Of a stretch of DNA of 64,000 nucleotides, positions 43,857 through 53,516 are shown in pieces. The stretch comes from Flavobacterium sp. CFS9 (GTDB lineage Bacteria; Bacteroidota; Bacteroidia; Flavobacteriales; Flavobacteriaceae), in assembly GCF_041154745.1 (NCBI RefSeq), contig NZ_AP031573.1:2976001-3040000 (forward strand), in the 5' to 3' direction. Each line of letters starts with the position of its first letter. Position 1 is the stretch's first letter. Under the pieces are notes generated by a model. It saw only the letters and a program-made list of their open reading frames with translations. It did no database searches and was not told the DNA's origin. The position numbers and the translations under genes are program-made.

Positions 43857-46800
43857 TTATCTAAAAGTAAGATGTAAGTATCCGCTTTTTTCAGTCATGA
43901 GCGTTCCGTTTCCGTAAGAAAGCACATAAAAATAGGTTCCGGGTGGTAATCCCACACTTTGGTTTACGGTTGCTCTCCCTTCAGAAATTCCGCGGAAATA
44001 ATTATTGTTTGCACCATAATTATTAGTTTCAAATACGATGACTCCCCAGGAATTATATATGGTTACAGTGTTATTTGGAAACCGTTCTAGACCTCTAATT
44101 TCGAAGTAATCATTTTTGCCGTCTCCATTTGGAGAAACCATATTGAAAACAATTACATCCGGATTTGTAATACCCGCCTGAGCTTTATTATTAAGCGGAT
44201 TATAATCTTGCGGAGTTGAATTTTCCAGAAAAGCAATGTTCAGATAATCCCCTTTTGTTTTTACTTTTGCTGTTAGGATCAATGTTTCTGTTTTATAGGG
44301 TAACAGTTCGGGTAAATTCCAAAGTCCGGTTGTGATATTATAATCTCCAGACGAAGTTTTAGATGAGGTATACATATATCCTGATGGAAGTATATCTTTA
44401 ATTTGAACATCTTTGAAAGTAGCCCCTCCCAGATTTTCAGCCGATATGGTAAACATGACCGGTTGACCAATGTTTGCAACGGAATTATCTATTGTTTTTC
44501 TTATCTCAATATCAGTATCCTCATTAGGTTTTAAACACGATTGGATGTCTAGAGAAAAATTAATACTTACAAGAGGATTACATTTGGTTTCATCAATATA
44601 ATTGACTTCTACAGTCCCTTTTCCGATATTGTTCCACAAAACTGTTACAAAATTGTCCGATTGTTGCCCTCCATTTACGATAGTACCTTCATTTGAAACG
44701 AGCCAATTGTAAGAGGACATTCCAGCCGCAGTAGTATAGGTTATTTTTTCTGAAATACAGGCTGACGTAAGCCAGTCAGGATTGTCATTAGGAACATCAT
44801 TTTTAACAATTACGATAACAGCCAAGCGATTTGTACTCTCACATGTACCCGTTTTTGCTGTTGCATAATAGGTTTTACCATCAATTAATAGTGTTGCGGA
44901 CGGAATTATACTTCCTCCTGTTAAGGCATCGTACCAGATAACACCGGTTCCGGAAGCTGCTAAGTCTGCTACTGTAGCCTTGGCAGCTGCACAGAATTGT
45001 TGTGTAGCAGCACCCGTTGGCGTTTTTGGGTCACTAATGCTAACGGTTATAGCTAAACGGTTTGTACTCTCACATGTACCCGCTTTTGCCGCTCCGTAAT
45101 AGGTTTTACCATCAATTAATAGTGTTGCGGACGGAATTATATTCCCTCCTGTTAAGGCATCGTACCAGATAACACCGGTTCCGGAGGCTGCTAAGTCTGC
45201 TACTGTAGCCTTGGCAGCTGGACAGAATTGTTGTGTAGCAGCACCAGTTGGTGTTTTTGGGTCACTAATGCTAACGGTTATAGCTAAACGGTTTGTACTC
45301 TCACATGTACCCGCTTTTGCCGCTCCGTAATAGGTTTTACCATCAATTAATAGTGTTGCGGACGGAATTATACTTCCTCCTGTTAAGGCATCGTAGCAGA
45401 TAACACCGGTTCCGGAGGCTGCTAAGTCTGCTACTGTAGCCTTGGCAGCTGCACAGAATTGTTGTGTAGCAGCACCGGTTGGCGTTTTTGGATCACTAAT
45501 GCTAACGATTACAGCTAAACGATTTGTGCTTTCACATGTACTTGTCTTTGCTGCTGCATAATAAGTTTTACCATCAATTAATAGTGTTGAGGACGGAATT
45601 ATATTTCCTCCTGTAAGTGCATCGTACCAGATAATACCGGTTCCGGAGGCTGCTAAGTCTGCTACTGTAGCCTTGGCAGCTGCACAGAATTGTTGTGTAG
45701 CAGCACCGGTTGGCGTTTTTGGATCACTAATGCTAACGATTACAGCTAAACGATTTGTGCTTTCACATGTACTTGTCTTTGCTGCTGCATAATAAGTTTT
45801 ACCATCAATTAATAGTGTTGAGGACGGAATTATATTTCCTCCTGTAAGTGCATCGTACCAGATAATACCGGTTCCGGAAGCTGCTAAGTCTGCTACTGTA
45901 GCCTTGGTTACTGCACAGAATTGTTGTGTAGCAGCGCCGGTTGGTGTTTTTGGATCACTAATGCTAACGGTTACAGCTAAACGATTTGTACTCTCACATG
46001 TACCCGCTTTTGCCGTTCCGTAATAAGTTTTACTATCAATTAATAATGTTGAGGACGGAATTATATTTCCTCCTGTAAGTGCATCGTACCAGATAATACC
46101 GGTTCCGGAGGTAGCCAAGTCCGCTACTGTCGCTTTTGTTGCTGTACAGAATTGTTGTGTAGCAGCACCGGTTGGTGTTTTTGGATCACTAATGCTAACG
46201 GTTACAGCTAAACGATTTGTACTCTCACATGTACTTGTCTTTGCTGCTGCATAATAGGTTTTACCATCAATTAATAGTGTTGTGGATGAAATTATATTTC
46301 CAGCCATAGCTGCATCATACCAGACAACATCAGTTTCAGAGGTAATTAAATCAGCTACTGTAGCCTTAGCAGCAGCACAGAATTGCTGGGTAGTGTTTCC
46401 TGTTGGGGTTGATAAGCCTCCAAGTGTAATGTTGACAGATTCTGTAAAATAACATCCTCCGAAAGAATTAATTTCTACTTTGTAAGTGCCAATTTGTGCA
46501 GCCGTTATATTATTGATATTTAATTCAGGGGTACTAATTTGCGTACCATCTGGCAAGGTCCATTTTATCGAATTTACCGGTCCCATTTGTATTATAGACA
46601 ATTTGATATCACTTCCGATACAAACAGCTCTGTCTCCACCATTTATTAATTGTGAAAAGGAACTTCTTAAAATCAGAGGCTGCAAGACTTCATAGCAGAC
46701 TGTTTTTGCTTTTACGATATAATTTCCTGCGGTCAATCCTTTAAATATAGGACTTGATTGTCCTGTTGTTGGGAAATCGGAATCCGTTTCTTTTTTTATA

Positions 46801-48905
46801 AAGTAAGTGACCGTTTCAGTGACCTGATCTACCTGGGTATAAAGATCCCCCGTTGTATTTCCTGAACAGACAATTCCGCCGGATTTAGATAAATTAAAAA
46901 CAGGAAAGTTAGGAGTAACATTTAAAATGCTGGTCGAAGTATTTTCCCATAATTGATTTCTGTTCAAAATGCCCGTTACAAAACTTCGCGATAAACTGAT
47001 TTCATAATTTCCGGCTACATCAGGTTCAAAAGAAAAGTTATAAATTCCGGTTTTTAAAGTAACAGCGTTACCAGGAATGTTTAAATGATTGGCACCAGGA
47101 GGTACAACAAGAAATCCCAGATCGATAAAGTCAATTCCGTAGAGTTTTCTCAAATTATTGTCCATTGCCGTTTTACCAACACCGGAAACCTGAACCGTTA
47201 CATTCTTGATATAGCGATCGCATACAGTAGATGACGGTATAGAGCTAACCTTAGTAATTTCAATTTTAGTAAAATAACTGTCTAAGACAACATCAAAGAC
47301 CTCGTCAAAACAAGCGGAATCTTGAATTCTTATTTTATAGTTCCCAGGCAGTAATTGGTTTCCCAGTCCAATGACAGAATCTTTTGTTATATCCAACGCA
47401 GAGGGACCACTTACAAGGCTTATGGTAACATCTCCTTGTAAACCTACATAACCGGGAGTAGCCATAGGAGGGTACACCGCCAGTGCACATTTACCAAAGA
47501 ATTTACCACTTGGTCCTGTGAAAAATTGTATTTTAGCTCTTATATTTTTATCTGGAGAAAAGTAATTGGCATCAATAAATACATTTTTTGAATCAGTAAG
47601 AGCTGGTTTTTCCGAAGAAGTGTTTGAAGTATTGTTTGTGAACGTGTAATTCTTTACTGCAGTTCCTGTATTATCAATTACTCTTACGGTGTACGTTTTA
47701 CCAATACCCAGTTTACAAATGGTCAGACTATTTATAGAGGTAATGGTGTAGGTGTTTTTGATACCGGTTCCATTTTCTGTTACTTCTACCGTATAAGGAA
47801 GACATCCCCCCTGATCTTTAGGAACATTATTTAATAAAACCCGTCCTGTGTCATTACAATTGGTGTTTAGAGGATCATCTTCTATACTAAATTCAAAATC
47901 AGTAAGTGGTCTTGGAATTCCAATAGAAGATGCACCATAATCCAATTCAACGGTTTTTGTCAGATTACAATAAGTAGCACTCAGGCGGACAATTCCCCAC
48001 TTAGAGCGGTCAGAAGGCAGCGGAAAAGATTTAGTGACCTGATTATACGTCAAATTATCGTAAACATTCCAGTTTGAGCCATTCTGAATTTCAAGTTTAT
48101 AGATAAAACTTTGATTTCCTGAAAAACGAGGTGTGAGATAAGGGTTAACATGAGCCTGACTAGCAGCAACAGCCAGTAAACCATTAGGAAGCGAAGCACT
48201 GCTAATACCTGAACATATATTTCCGGGAATAGTATAGACAAGGTCAACGCTATTGATGACTCCTTTGTCAAAAATAATATCATCGGCCTTCAGGGTTACA
48301 TTAGGTGCCAGATTTACTATGGTTGGAGGCGAAATAAGGGTACCGCAATTATCCATGGCTCTAACTTTGTAAGATCCGCTGGGCATATTTTTTAGCGACG
48401 AAAAGCCCCCCGACGTTTGTATACTTTGTACGATACTATTGTCGGAAGCATTAAGTAAGTTAATGGTGTATGGAGGGTTACCTTTTTCTATAACAATATT
48501 TATTGTGCCTAACGGATTAGGATCAGATGCGCAATAGGTGTAATTTTCGGCATAAAAAGATGTAATACTGGGTGAGCTTGAAGAATAGGTACTGCCTACT
48601 TTTATGGTAGTTGCAGTTTTTATAAAAGTATTGTTTTCGTAATAGCCGTAGAAATAATCTCCAGGCTCTAAATGTGTAATAAGAGAAGCCGTAGACGCAA
48701 TGATATTTGCCGGATCATAAGGAGATTTTGCAACGGCATAAACCAAAGGTGCAGAAACATTTTTAACCGTGATGGTAATAGTACCATCTGCTCTACCGTT
48801 ACCGGTACAGGACGCATCAGTTGCAACAGCAGAAATTTCTGCCTGAGCAATTGCGGCAAAAGGGAGTAAATAAAATAGCGCAACAAATAATTTTAGTGGC
48901 CTCAT
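43857..48905 (-). CDS. Giant surface protein with Ig-like repeats and gliding-motility-type C-terminal domain
   Basis: The 1682-residue product has a signal peptide, many Ig/SprB-like strand modules in the first 900 residues, seven 77-residue Ig_7-like (CHU_C-associated) repeats (44793-46409) beginning TPTG..TQQFC and holding WYDA..GG.II and YY.AAK..TCES.NRLAV, a DUF11 domain, and a type B C-terminal domain (MVSPNGDGKNDYFEIRGLERFPNNT) that directs export by the type IX system and cell-surface attachment. Probably an adhesin or gliding-related protein; the SprF-like neighbour is its likely export partner. Confidence 0.93.
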   Translation of the reverse strand: MRPLKLFVALFYLLPFAAIAQAEISAVATDASCTGNGRADGTITITVKNVSAPLVYAVAKSPYDPANIIASTASLITHLEPGDYFYGYYENNTFIKTATTIKVGSTYSSSSPSITSFYAENYTYCASDPNPLGTINIVIEKGNPPYTINLLNASDNSIVQSIQTSGGFSSLKNMPSGSYKVRAMDNCGTLISPPTIVNLAPNVTLKADDIIFDKGVINSVDLVYTIPGNICSGISSASLPNGLLAVAASQAHVNPYLTPRFSGNQSFIYKLEIQNGSNWNVYDNLTYNQVTKSFPLPSDRSKWGIVRLSATYCNLTKTVELDYGASSIGIPRPLTDFEFSIEDDPLNTNCNDTGRVLLNNVPKDQGGCLPYTVEVTENGTGIKNTYTITSINSLTICKLGIGKTYTVRVIDNTGTAVKNYTFTNNTSNTSSEKPALTDSKNVFIDANYFSPDKNIRAKIQFFTGPSGKFFGKCALAVYPPMATPGYVGLQGDVTISLVSGPSALDITKDSVIGLGNQLLPGNYKIRIQDSACFDEVFDVVLDSYFTKIEITKVSSIPSSTVCDRYIKNVTVQVSGVGKTAMDNNLRKLYGIDFIDLGFLVVPPGANHLNIPGNAVTLKTGIYNFSFEPDVAGNYEISLSRSFVTGILNRNQLWENTSTSILNVTPNFPVFNLSKSGGIVCSGNTTGDLYTQVDQVTETVTYFIKKETDSDFPTTGQSSPIFKGLTAGNYIVKAKTVCYEVLQPLILRSSFSQLINGGDRAVCIGSDIKLSIIQMGPVNSIKWTLPDGTQISTPELNINNITAAQIGTYKVEINSFGGCYFTESVNITLGGLSTPTGNTTQQFCAAAKATVADLITSETDVVWYDAAMAGNIISSTTLLIDGKTYYAAAKTSTCESTNRLAVTVSISDPKTPTGAATQQFCTATKATVADLATSGTGIIWYDALTGGNIIPSSTLLIDSKTYYGTAKAGTCESTNRLAVTVSISDPKTPTGAATQQFCAVTKATVADLAASGTGIIWYDALTGGNIIPSSTLLIDGKTYYAAAKTSTCESTNRLAVIVSISDPKTPTGAATQQFCAAAKATVADLAASGTGIIWYDALTGGNIIPSSTLLIDGKTYYAAAKTSTCESTNRLAVIVSISDPKTPTGAATQQFCAAAKATVADLAASGTGVICYDALTGGSIIPSATLLIDGKTYYGAAKAGTCESTNRLAITVSISDPKTPTGAATQQFCPAAKATVADLAASGTGVIWYDALTGGNIIPSATLLIDGKTYYGAAKAGTCESTNRLAITVSISDPKTPTGAATQQFCAAAKATVADLAASGTGVIWYDALTGGSIIPSATLLIDGKTYYATAKTGTCESTNRLAVIVIVKNDVPNDNPDWLTSACISEKITYTTAAGMSSYNWLVSNEGTIVNGGQQSDNFVTVLWNNIGKGTVEVNYIDETKCNPLVSINFSLDIQSCLKPNEDTDIEIRKTIDNSVANIGQPVMFTISAENLGGATFKDVQIKDILPSGYMYTSSKTSSGDYNITTGLWNLPELLPYKTETLILTAKVKTKGDYLNIAFLENSTPQDYNPLNNKAQAGITNPDVIVFNMVSPNGDGKNDYFEIRGLERFPNNTVTIYNSWGVIVFETNNYGANNNYFRGISEGRATVNQSVGLPPGTYFYVLSYGNGTLMTEKSGYLHLTFR
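44793..46409 (-). repeat. Seven tandem 231-bp repeats in the surface protein gene
   Basis: Each unit encodes 77 residues. Units 3 and 4 differ at only two residues in the protein, indicating recent duplication or conversion. Unit 5 (45255-45485) has Cys where all others have Trp (VICYDALTGG). Unit 1 is the most diverged. Confidence 0.95.
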
Positions 48906-49443
48906 AGTAGGTGCGTTAATTGTGTTTTTGGAATTTGGGGCAGTTAAGTGTGGAAGGATGACAATTCAGAAGAAAGCACTAAAATTTCTTTTAACTCAAT
49001 AATGAAATAAGTAGTGCTTTCAAAGCTGAATTGGTAAACGTCATCTTCTATACTTCATCTTAACTTAATGCAAAGGTATTTAGGACAATTGAGACAAGTG
49101 GTTCGGATTTAATAATCGGATTGTCAATGATATAACTGGTTGTTTTATGTAACAGTTGATCGGCTAAAAATTCCCGTGTTTTAGATTTTGGGAGGAATAA
49201 AAAACAGATATAAGTTAAAGATTACAAAATAATTGATCTACAGATGGTACGTGTGAATTTTTTGGAGGAAGATTGAAATCGTATTCAGAGCATAAGTCCT
49301 AAAAGAACATTAAAACCCAAAATAAAAAAAGATTCGTTTTTGAGAAATTAGCTTTAAGAAGTATTAAGTCAATGAATAAGAAGAAAAAAACATTACCCCA
49401 ATAGGCTGCTTTTGCGAAAAAAAGAAGTAATTTGGTTTAATAA
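48906..49443. other. Intergenic stretch between divergent genes
   Basis: No gene seen. On the minus strand TACCTTTG (49078-49071) is a candidate -7 box for the surface protein, 165 bases before its start, with a TTG 16 bases further upstream (short spacing). Confidence 0.55.
49071..49078 (-). promoter_or_regulatory. Candidate -7 box of the surface protein operon
   Basis: TACCTTTG in minus direction, identical to the boxes before era and der. Confidence 0.5.
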
Positions 49444-50082
49444 ATGGATAGAATGCAAAATCTAATAAAGAGAATAATAGTTTTAGCTATTGCCGTACTT
49501 GTTATAGTGCTGGCTTTCAAATATTGTGAATTCAAAAAGGATGACGATTCAACGATTGATTATAATACCAATCTGATTCAGCAGCAAATTTTAAATGTTG
49601 GAAAACTGGTCGTTACCGAAGGTCATTTTTCGGAAGTCATTACTTATAAAAACCAGCAGAAGTATTTAATGGACATGGTATCTTTTGAGAAGAAAGCGCT
49701 TGTGGTCGTAAATGCAAATGTCACCGTAGCTTACGATTTGCATAAAGTGAAATATGATATCGATGAAAAGAACAAGACGATTACCATTTTAAATATTCCA
49801 AAAGAAGAAATCACCATCAACCCTGATATACAGTTTTATGATGTTGAACAAAGTAAATTGAATCCATTTACGGGTGACGATTACAACAAGATCAATAAAT
49901 CGGTAAAAGCCAATCTGGCTAAAAAAATAGAAAAGTCTACCTTAAAAACAAATGCTCAAAACCGATTGATCAGTGAACTGTCAAAGATTCTAATTCTAAC
50001 CAATTCAATGGGATGGAAACTGCAATACAACGGAAAAACAATTCAGTCTGAAAAAGAGTTTAGCGAGGATTTGAAGCTTTAG
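49444..50082 (+). CDS. DUF4230 protein
   Basis: The 212-residue product has one N-terminal membrane helix (residues 9-27) and a DUF4230 domain: LIQQQILNVGKLVVTEGHFSEVITYKNQQK, KKALVVVNANVTVAYDLHKVKYDID, ITILNIPKEEITINPDIQFYDVEQSKLNPFTGDDYNKI. These are conserved single-helix membrane proteins of unknown job. It is convergent with the hydroxylase gene, with a palindromic element between. Confidence 0.93.
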   Translation: MDRMQNLIKRIIVLAIAVLVIVLAFKYCEFKKDDDSTIDYNTNLIQQQILNVGKLVVTEGHFSEVITYKNQQKYLMDMVSFEKKALVVVNANVTVAYDLHKVKYDIDEKNKTITILNIPKEEITINPDIQFYDVEQSKLNPFTGDDYNKINKSVKANLAKKIEKSTLKTNAQNRLISELSKILILTNSMGWKLQYNGKTIQSEKEFSEDLKL

Positions 50083-50084
50083 TT

Positions 50085-50332
50085 TTTTTTTAGAGGTACT
50101 AAGAGGCTAAGGTTCTGAGGTTTTAAAACAATTATATTAAATCCGACAGGTTTTAAAAACCTGTCGGATTTTGTGTTTTTATAGTATTTCGAGCGAAGGG
50201 AGAAATTACATTCGTAATTCGACAAAGATTGATTACAATTGGGACGGAGTTTCTCTTGTGATTTCTCCTTTCAATCGAAATGACAAGATTGAAAAACCTC
50301 AGAACCTTAGTACCTTAGTACCTCTAAAAAAA
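50085..50332. repeat. 248-bp imperfect palindromic element between convergent genes
   Basis: Arms 50085-50124 and 50293-50332 (TTTTTTTAGAGGTACTAAG...) are about 37 of 40 complementary. Inside lie the palindrome AAATCCGACAGGTTTT + A + complement (50139-50171) and a GAGCGAAGGGAGAAA segment. It ends one base before the hydroxylase stop and begins two after the DUF4230 stop, so it can terminate both genes. Confidence 0.88.
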
Positions 50333-50333
50333 C

Positions 50334-52091
50334 TTAAACCGCTTCTTTATCAAAAATCAGATCTAAGCCTCCAGAAATCAAATGTGCCACTTCAGGGCGT
50401 TTTTCTTTTAATTGATCTAAATGAACGAGAACTTCCTGTAAAAGTTGTTTCTCATTTGAATGTTCTAAAAGCTCGACGATTTCCACAGCCAATAACCAAT
50501 CATTAGGATGGTTTTCTTTCAGTTTATGAAATATAGCCTTTAATTCAGTTACGGCACCTTTATTTTCTCTGGTCATACGAACAGTTTGATAAAGTACTTC
50601 TAAATCATCTCGTTCGGCAGTATGTTGTGCTTTAATAGTAGTTGTTTTTGGAACCGTATTGATCAGGTCAAAACTATTCACATCGGCAGGGCCGGAAAAA
50701 GCCGAAACCACTTTTTTACCAATCGCCATATCATAATTACCCCATTCAGGCTGAAACAAAATCGTTTCGCCATGAGTTACGGTGCAATTTCTAAAACTAA
50801 TTAAAATGATTTCGCCGTGTAAATTTCTTGAACCGGTAATGATTTCACCTTCTACAATAACGTCACCTTCAAATTCTAATCGAACAGTTTCATTTTCTAC
50901 GATAGAATAGGCTTGTAAATCTTTAGGGCTCATGTCTTCGATTGCTAAATTGAAGCCTTTCAGTTTCCCAATTGGGCTTCCAAATCCATGAGGATGCGTT
51001 AGCGTTCCGTGACCAACTAATTCTTTTTCACGGTAGGATAAAGCCGTTTTTCCGGTAGTCTGAATATAGATAGGTTTTCCTTCATCTTCCAGAACATTAG
51101 TAAAAACACCTGAAATCTGTAAACCGGTACTCAACTCAATTGTTCCTAAAGCATTAGAGTGAATTAGTTTTTGTATACCCGAAAGGCCTCCCGTTCTCAA
51201 AGCCATTTTATTGGCAAATTCTTCTAAAACCAAACTCAAATAGGAAAAATTTGGTGTTACAAAAAGTTGAGGCTGTAACTGTGTAATATCAAAATTTTGA
51301 TTGGCAGCAGAGATGTTATAAGGGATCTTCTTTACATTCTCCGTCATGCACCAGGCACTCTCTCCAATAGAGGACAGTAAGCCCGCACCATATATTTTCG
51401 GATTATCAACCGTGCCGATTAAACCATATTCTACCGTCCACCAATGCAGGTTTCGAATTTGTGCCATTTCAGACAATTCGCCCATATTGTTTTGTAAATC
51501 AGCTACGGCTTTTTCGGCTTCGTCAATTTTTTCCTGTGGTGTATCTTCGGCTTCTTTCAAAATAGAAAGCAGTCGAATAGCCTCATACATTTGATAATCT
51601 TTATGAGATGAAATCGCTTTACAGCCAATTTCTCCAAAACGTCTTAAGTATTCTGCATATTCCGGATTAGCAATAATAGGAGCATGTCCTGCACCTTCAT
51701 GAATAATATCCGGTGCCGGAGTATATTCGATATGTTCCAGTTGACGAATATCTGAAGCAATAACCAAAACATTATATGCCTGAAATTCCATAAAGGCATT
51801 TGGCGGAATAAATCCGTCCACCGCAACAGCTGCCCAGCCTATTTCAGTCAGAATTCGATTCATTCCGTACATACTTGGAATAGAGTCAATTTCGATTCCG
51901 GTTTTTTTCAACCCATCCAGGTACGAATGATGGGCAACTCTTGAAAGATAATCTACATTTTTACGCATTACATAGCGCCAAACAGCTTGATTAATTGGTG
52001 TGTAATCACCATAATCCTGAGGTTTAATAAATTGCTTTAAATGTTTAGGCAATCGCTCTAGTAACGGGTTTGTTTCAATATTGGCATTCAT
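50334..52091 (-). CDS. Aromatic amino acid hydroxylase (phenylalanine-4-hydroxylase type)
   Basis: The 585-residue product has the biopterin-dependent hydroxylase fold in its first half: iron ligands His131 and His136 in PAPDIIHEGAGHAPII and Glu221 in HWWTVEYGL. A further 300 residues form a long C-terminal extension, a version known in Bacteroidota. The enzyme converts phenylalanine to tyrosine using tetrahydrobiopterin and oxygen. Size and motifs are consistent with the family. Single gene. Confidence 0.93.
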   Translation of the reverse strand: MNANIETNPLLERLPKHLKQFIKPQDYGDYTPINQAVWRYVMRKNVDYLSRVAHHSYLDGLKKTGIEIDSIPSMYGMNRILTEIGWAAVAVDGFIPPNAFMEFQAYNVLVIASDIRQLEHIEYTPAPDIIHEGAGHAPIIANPEYAEYLRRFGEIGCKAISSHKDYQMYEAIRLLSILKEAEDTPQEKIDEAEKAVADLQNNMGELSEMAQIRNLHWWTVEYGLIGTVDNPKIYGAGLLSSIGESAWCMTENVKKIPYNISAANQNFDITQLQPQLFVTPNFSYLSLVLEEFANKMALRTGGLSGIQKLIHSNALGTIELSTGLQISGVFTNVLEDEGKPIYIQTTGKTALSYREKELVGHGTLTHPHGFGSPIGKLKGFNLAIEDMSPKDLQAYSIVENETVRLEFEGDVIVEGEIITGSRNLHGEIILISFRNCTVTHGETILFQPEWGNYDMAIGKKVVSAFSGPADVNSFDLINTVPKTTTIKAQHTAERDDLEVLYQTVRMTRENKGAVTELKAIFHKLKENHPNDWLLAVEIVELLEHSNEKQLLQEVLVHLDQLKEKRPEVAHLISGGLDLIFDKEAV

Positions 52092-52231
52092 TTCGAAAAC
52101 GTTGTAGATTAGAATGTAAAATTACGGATTTACGGTGCTAATTTTTGCTATTTATAGCATTTTTTTTATCCGAAATGATTTTTAATTGCATTTTTCGTGA
52201 CTTTTCCCAATAAGAAAAGGAAGCTTATCTT

Positions 52232-52672
52232 TTAGCAATCATTGTTTTCGTAGTTAACTTTCTCCAGTTTCTTTTCGTATGATTCAATGTCTTTTTTAGA
52301 CATACTGATTTCTTTTAGTACTACTTTTAATTGTTTTTTAGTGTCGGGACTTATCCATAAACCACTAAAATTGGTTCCTTCCTTCGTTAAAATCATCATG
52401 CCGGAAAAGCCATGTTCTACAAGGGCGAACTGATTTTCGTTTTTTGTGTTTTGCGTAATATTCAGCTGAATCCACCCTCCTGATTTGTCATAACGATAGA
52501 TTGAAGTGTACATGAGGTCGGCTGTACAGGGATTTTCTTCTGCTTTTATATAAAAAGTGACATTTGTCTTTCCATCGATTGTTCCCTTGTATAAAGTATT
52601 TTTTGATGATTGTGCTTTTGTAAAATTTAAAAATAAAAGAGAGAACAAAAAAGAGAGTACTATTTTTTTCAT
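52232..52672 (-). CDS. Small secreted protein, function unknown
   Basis: From ATG 52672 the product is 146 residues with a signal peptide (ends TKAQ); four extra codons upstream are unlikely to be used. The mature protein is strand-rich (TLYKGTIDGKTNVTFYIKAEENPC, FALVEHGFSGMMILTKEGTNFSGLW) with a C-terminal helix. It resembles small beta-sandwich periplasmic proteins, but I do not recognise the family. Confidence 0.7.
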   Translation of the reverse strand: MKKIVLSFLFSLLFLNFTKAQSSKNTLYKGTIDGKTNVTFYIKAEENPCTADLMYTSIYRYDKSGGWIQLNITQNTKNENQFALVEHGFSGMMILTKEGTNFSGLWISPDTKKQLKVVLKEISMSKKDIESYEKKLEKVNYENNDC

Positions 52673-52779
52673 GTGTAAACGCAAAAGTAGATTGGTTAGA
52701 ATAATTTTATGTGGGTTTAAAAGTACTGTATATTTTAGTTAAGGCAAACAGTAAAATCAGCTAAGTATCAATTAAAAAA

Positions 52780-53166
52780 TTAATGATTTTCAGGATTTCT
52801 GAAATACTCAATTTTGTAATTGAACATATAAGCCATGTTGGCTGCCCGCATTTTTGCTTCTTCGGTAATAGTTCCTGAGAAAAGTCCGTCGATAGAAGTG
52901 TTAAAAATCAGTACCCAACGATCGAAATGGGTTTTATCTACCGGTAATTGTTTGTGTGGAGGAAAAGGACTTCCTGAATAGGCACGCACATCAAATAAAA
53001 TAGTTTGCCAAAAACCGTACATTTTTTCTAAATGCTCCGACCATCGATCCTGTAATTTAGCATTGAAAATCGGTCCCAGTAAATTGTCTTTTCGCACTTT
53101 ACCATAAAAGGTATCGACCATTAATTTTATATCTTCTATGTTTGAAATGTCTTTAAGCGTTGCCAT
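52780..53166 (-). CDS. Group III truncated haemoglobin
   Basis: The 128-residue product matches group III truncated haemoglobins: LMVDTFYGKVRKDNLLGPIF, YGFWQTILF, and the F-helix region SGSPFPPHKQLPVDKTHFDRW, where His71 is the likely haem ligand. The C-terminal YKIEYFRNPENH fits too. Such proteins bind oxygen or nitric oxide in the cytosol. It lies beside the hydroxylase group but is transcribed alone. Confidence 0.93.
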   Translation of the reverse strand: MATLKDISNIEDIKLMVDTFYGKVRKDNLLGPIFNAKLQDRWSEHLEKMYGFWQTILFDVRAYSGSPFPPHKQLPVDKTHFDRWVLIFNTSIDGLFSGTITEEAKMRAANMAYMFNYKIEYFRNPENH

Positions 53167-53516
53167 GTTTTTTACTATAAATGAAAGACAAAAGTACGAT
53201 TAACTCAGTTGTGATCGATGATATTTGTCATTTTCAGTCAATTTATCTTTTTCTGCCGGAAAGGTTGTTCTTATGAAATTTCTATTCCTAAATTCTAATA
53301 ATTTTTGCTATGAATTGCAGGAGGGTTTTCTCAAATTGGCCGAACACATCTTTTTTTAAAATATTGTTTTACTTTTTGTCAGAATGTTAAATTTTGTTTT
53401 TAAAAGCAAAATATTGTGATTTTTTATGTGTTAGTAAGATAAAACTTGTATTTTTAGAAAATATAAGCACGTTTGGGCTGTATTTACTTTATAACAAAAT
53501 CACTTTCAAAAACAAC
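53167..53516. other. Intergenic stretch before the VKOR-fusion gene
   Basis: AT-rich, with no RNA or gene seen. The long upstream open frame (53394-53516) is in-frame with the VKOR gene but has no ribosome-binding support. Confidence 0.5.

Noticed and set aside
48672..48869. Plus-strand open frame at the start of the giant surface gene
   Set aside because: Antisense shadow of the signal-peptide region, very Arg/Cys-rich with no supporting signals.
53394..53516. Upstream extension of the VKOR-fusion frame
   Set aside because: The C39-like domain begins at ATG 53517; the upstream part is AT-rich intergenic sequence without similarity to the family.
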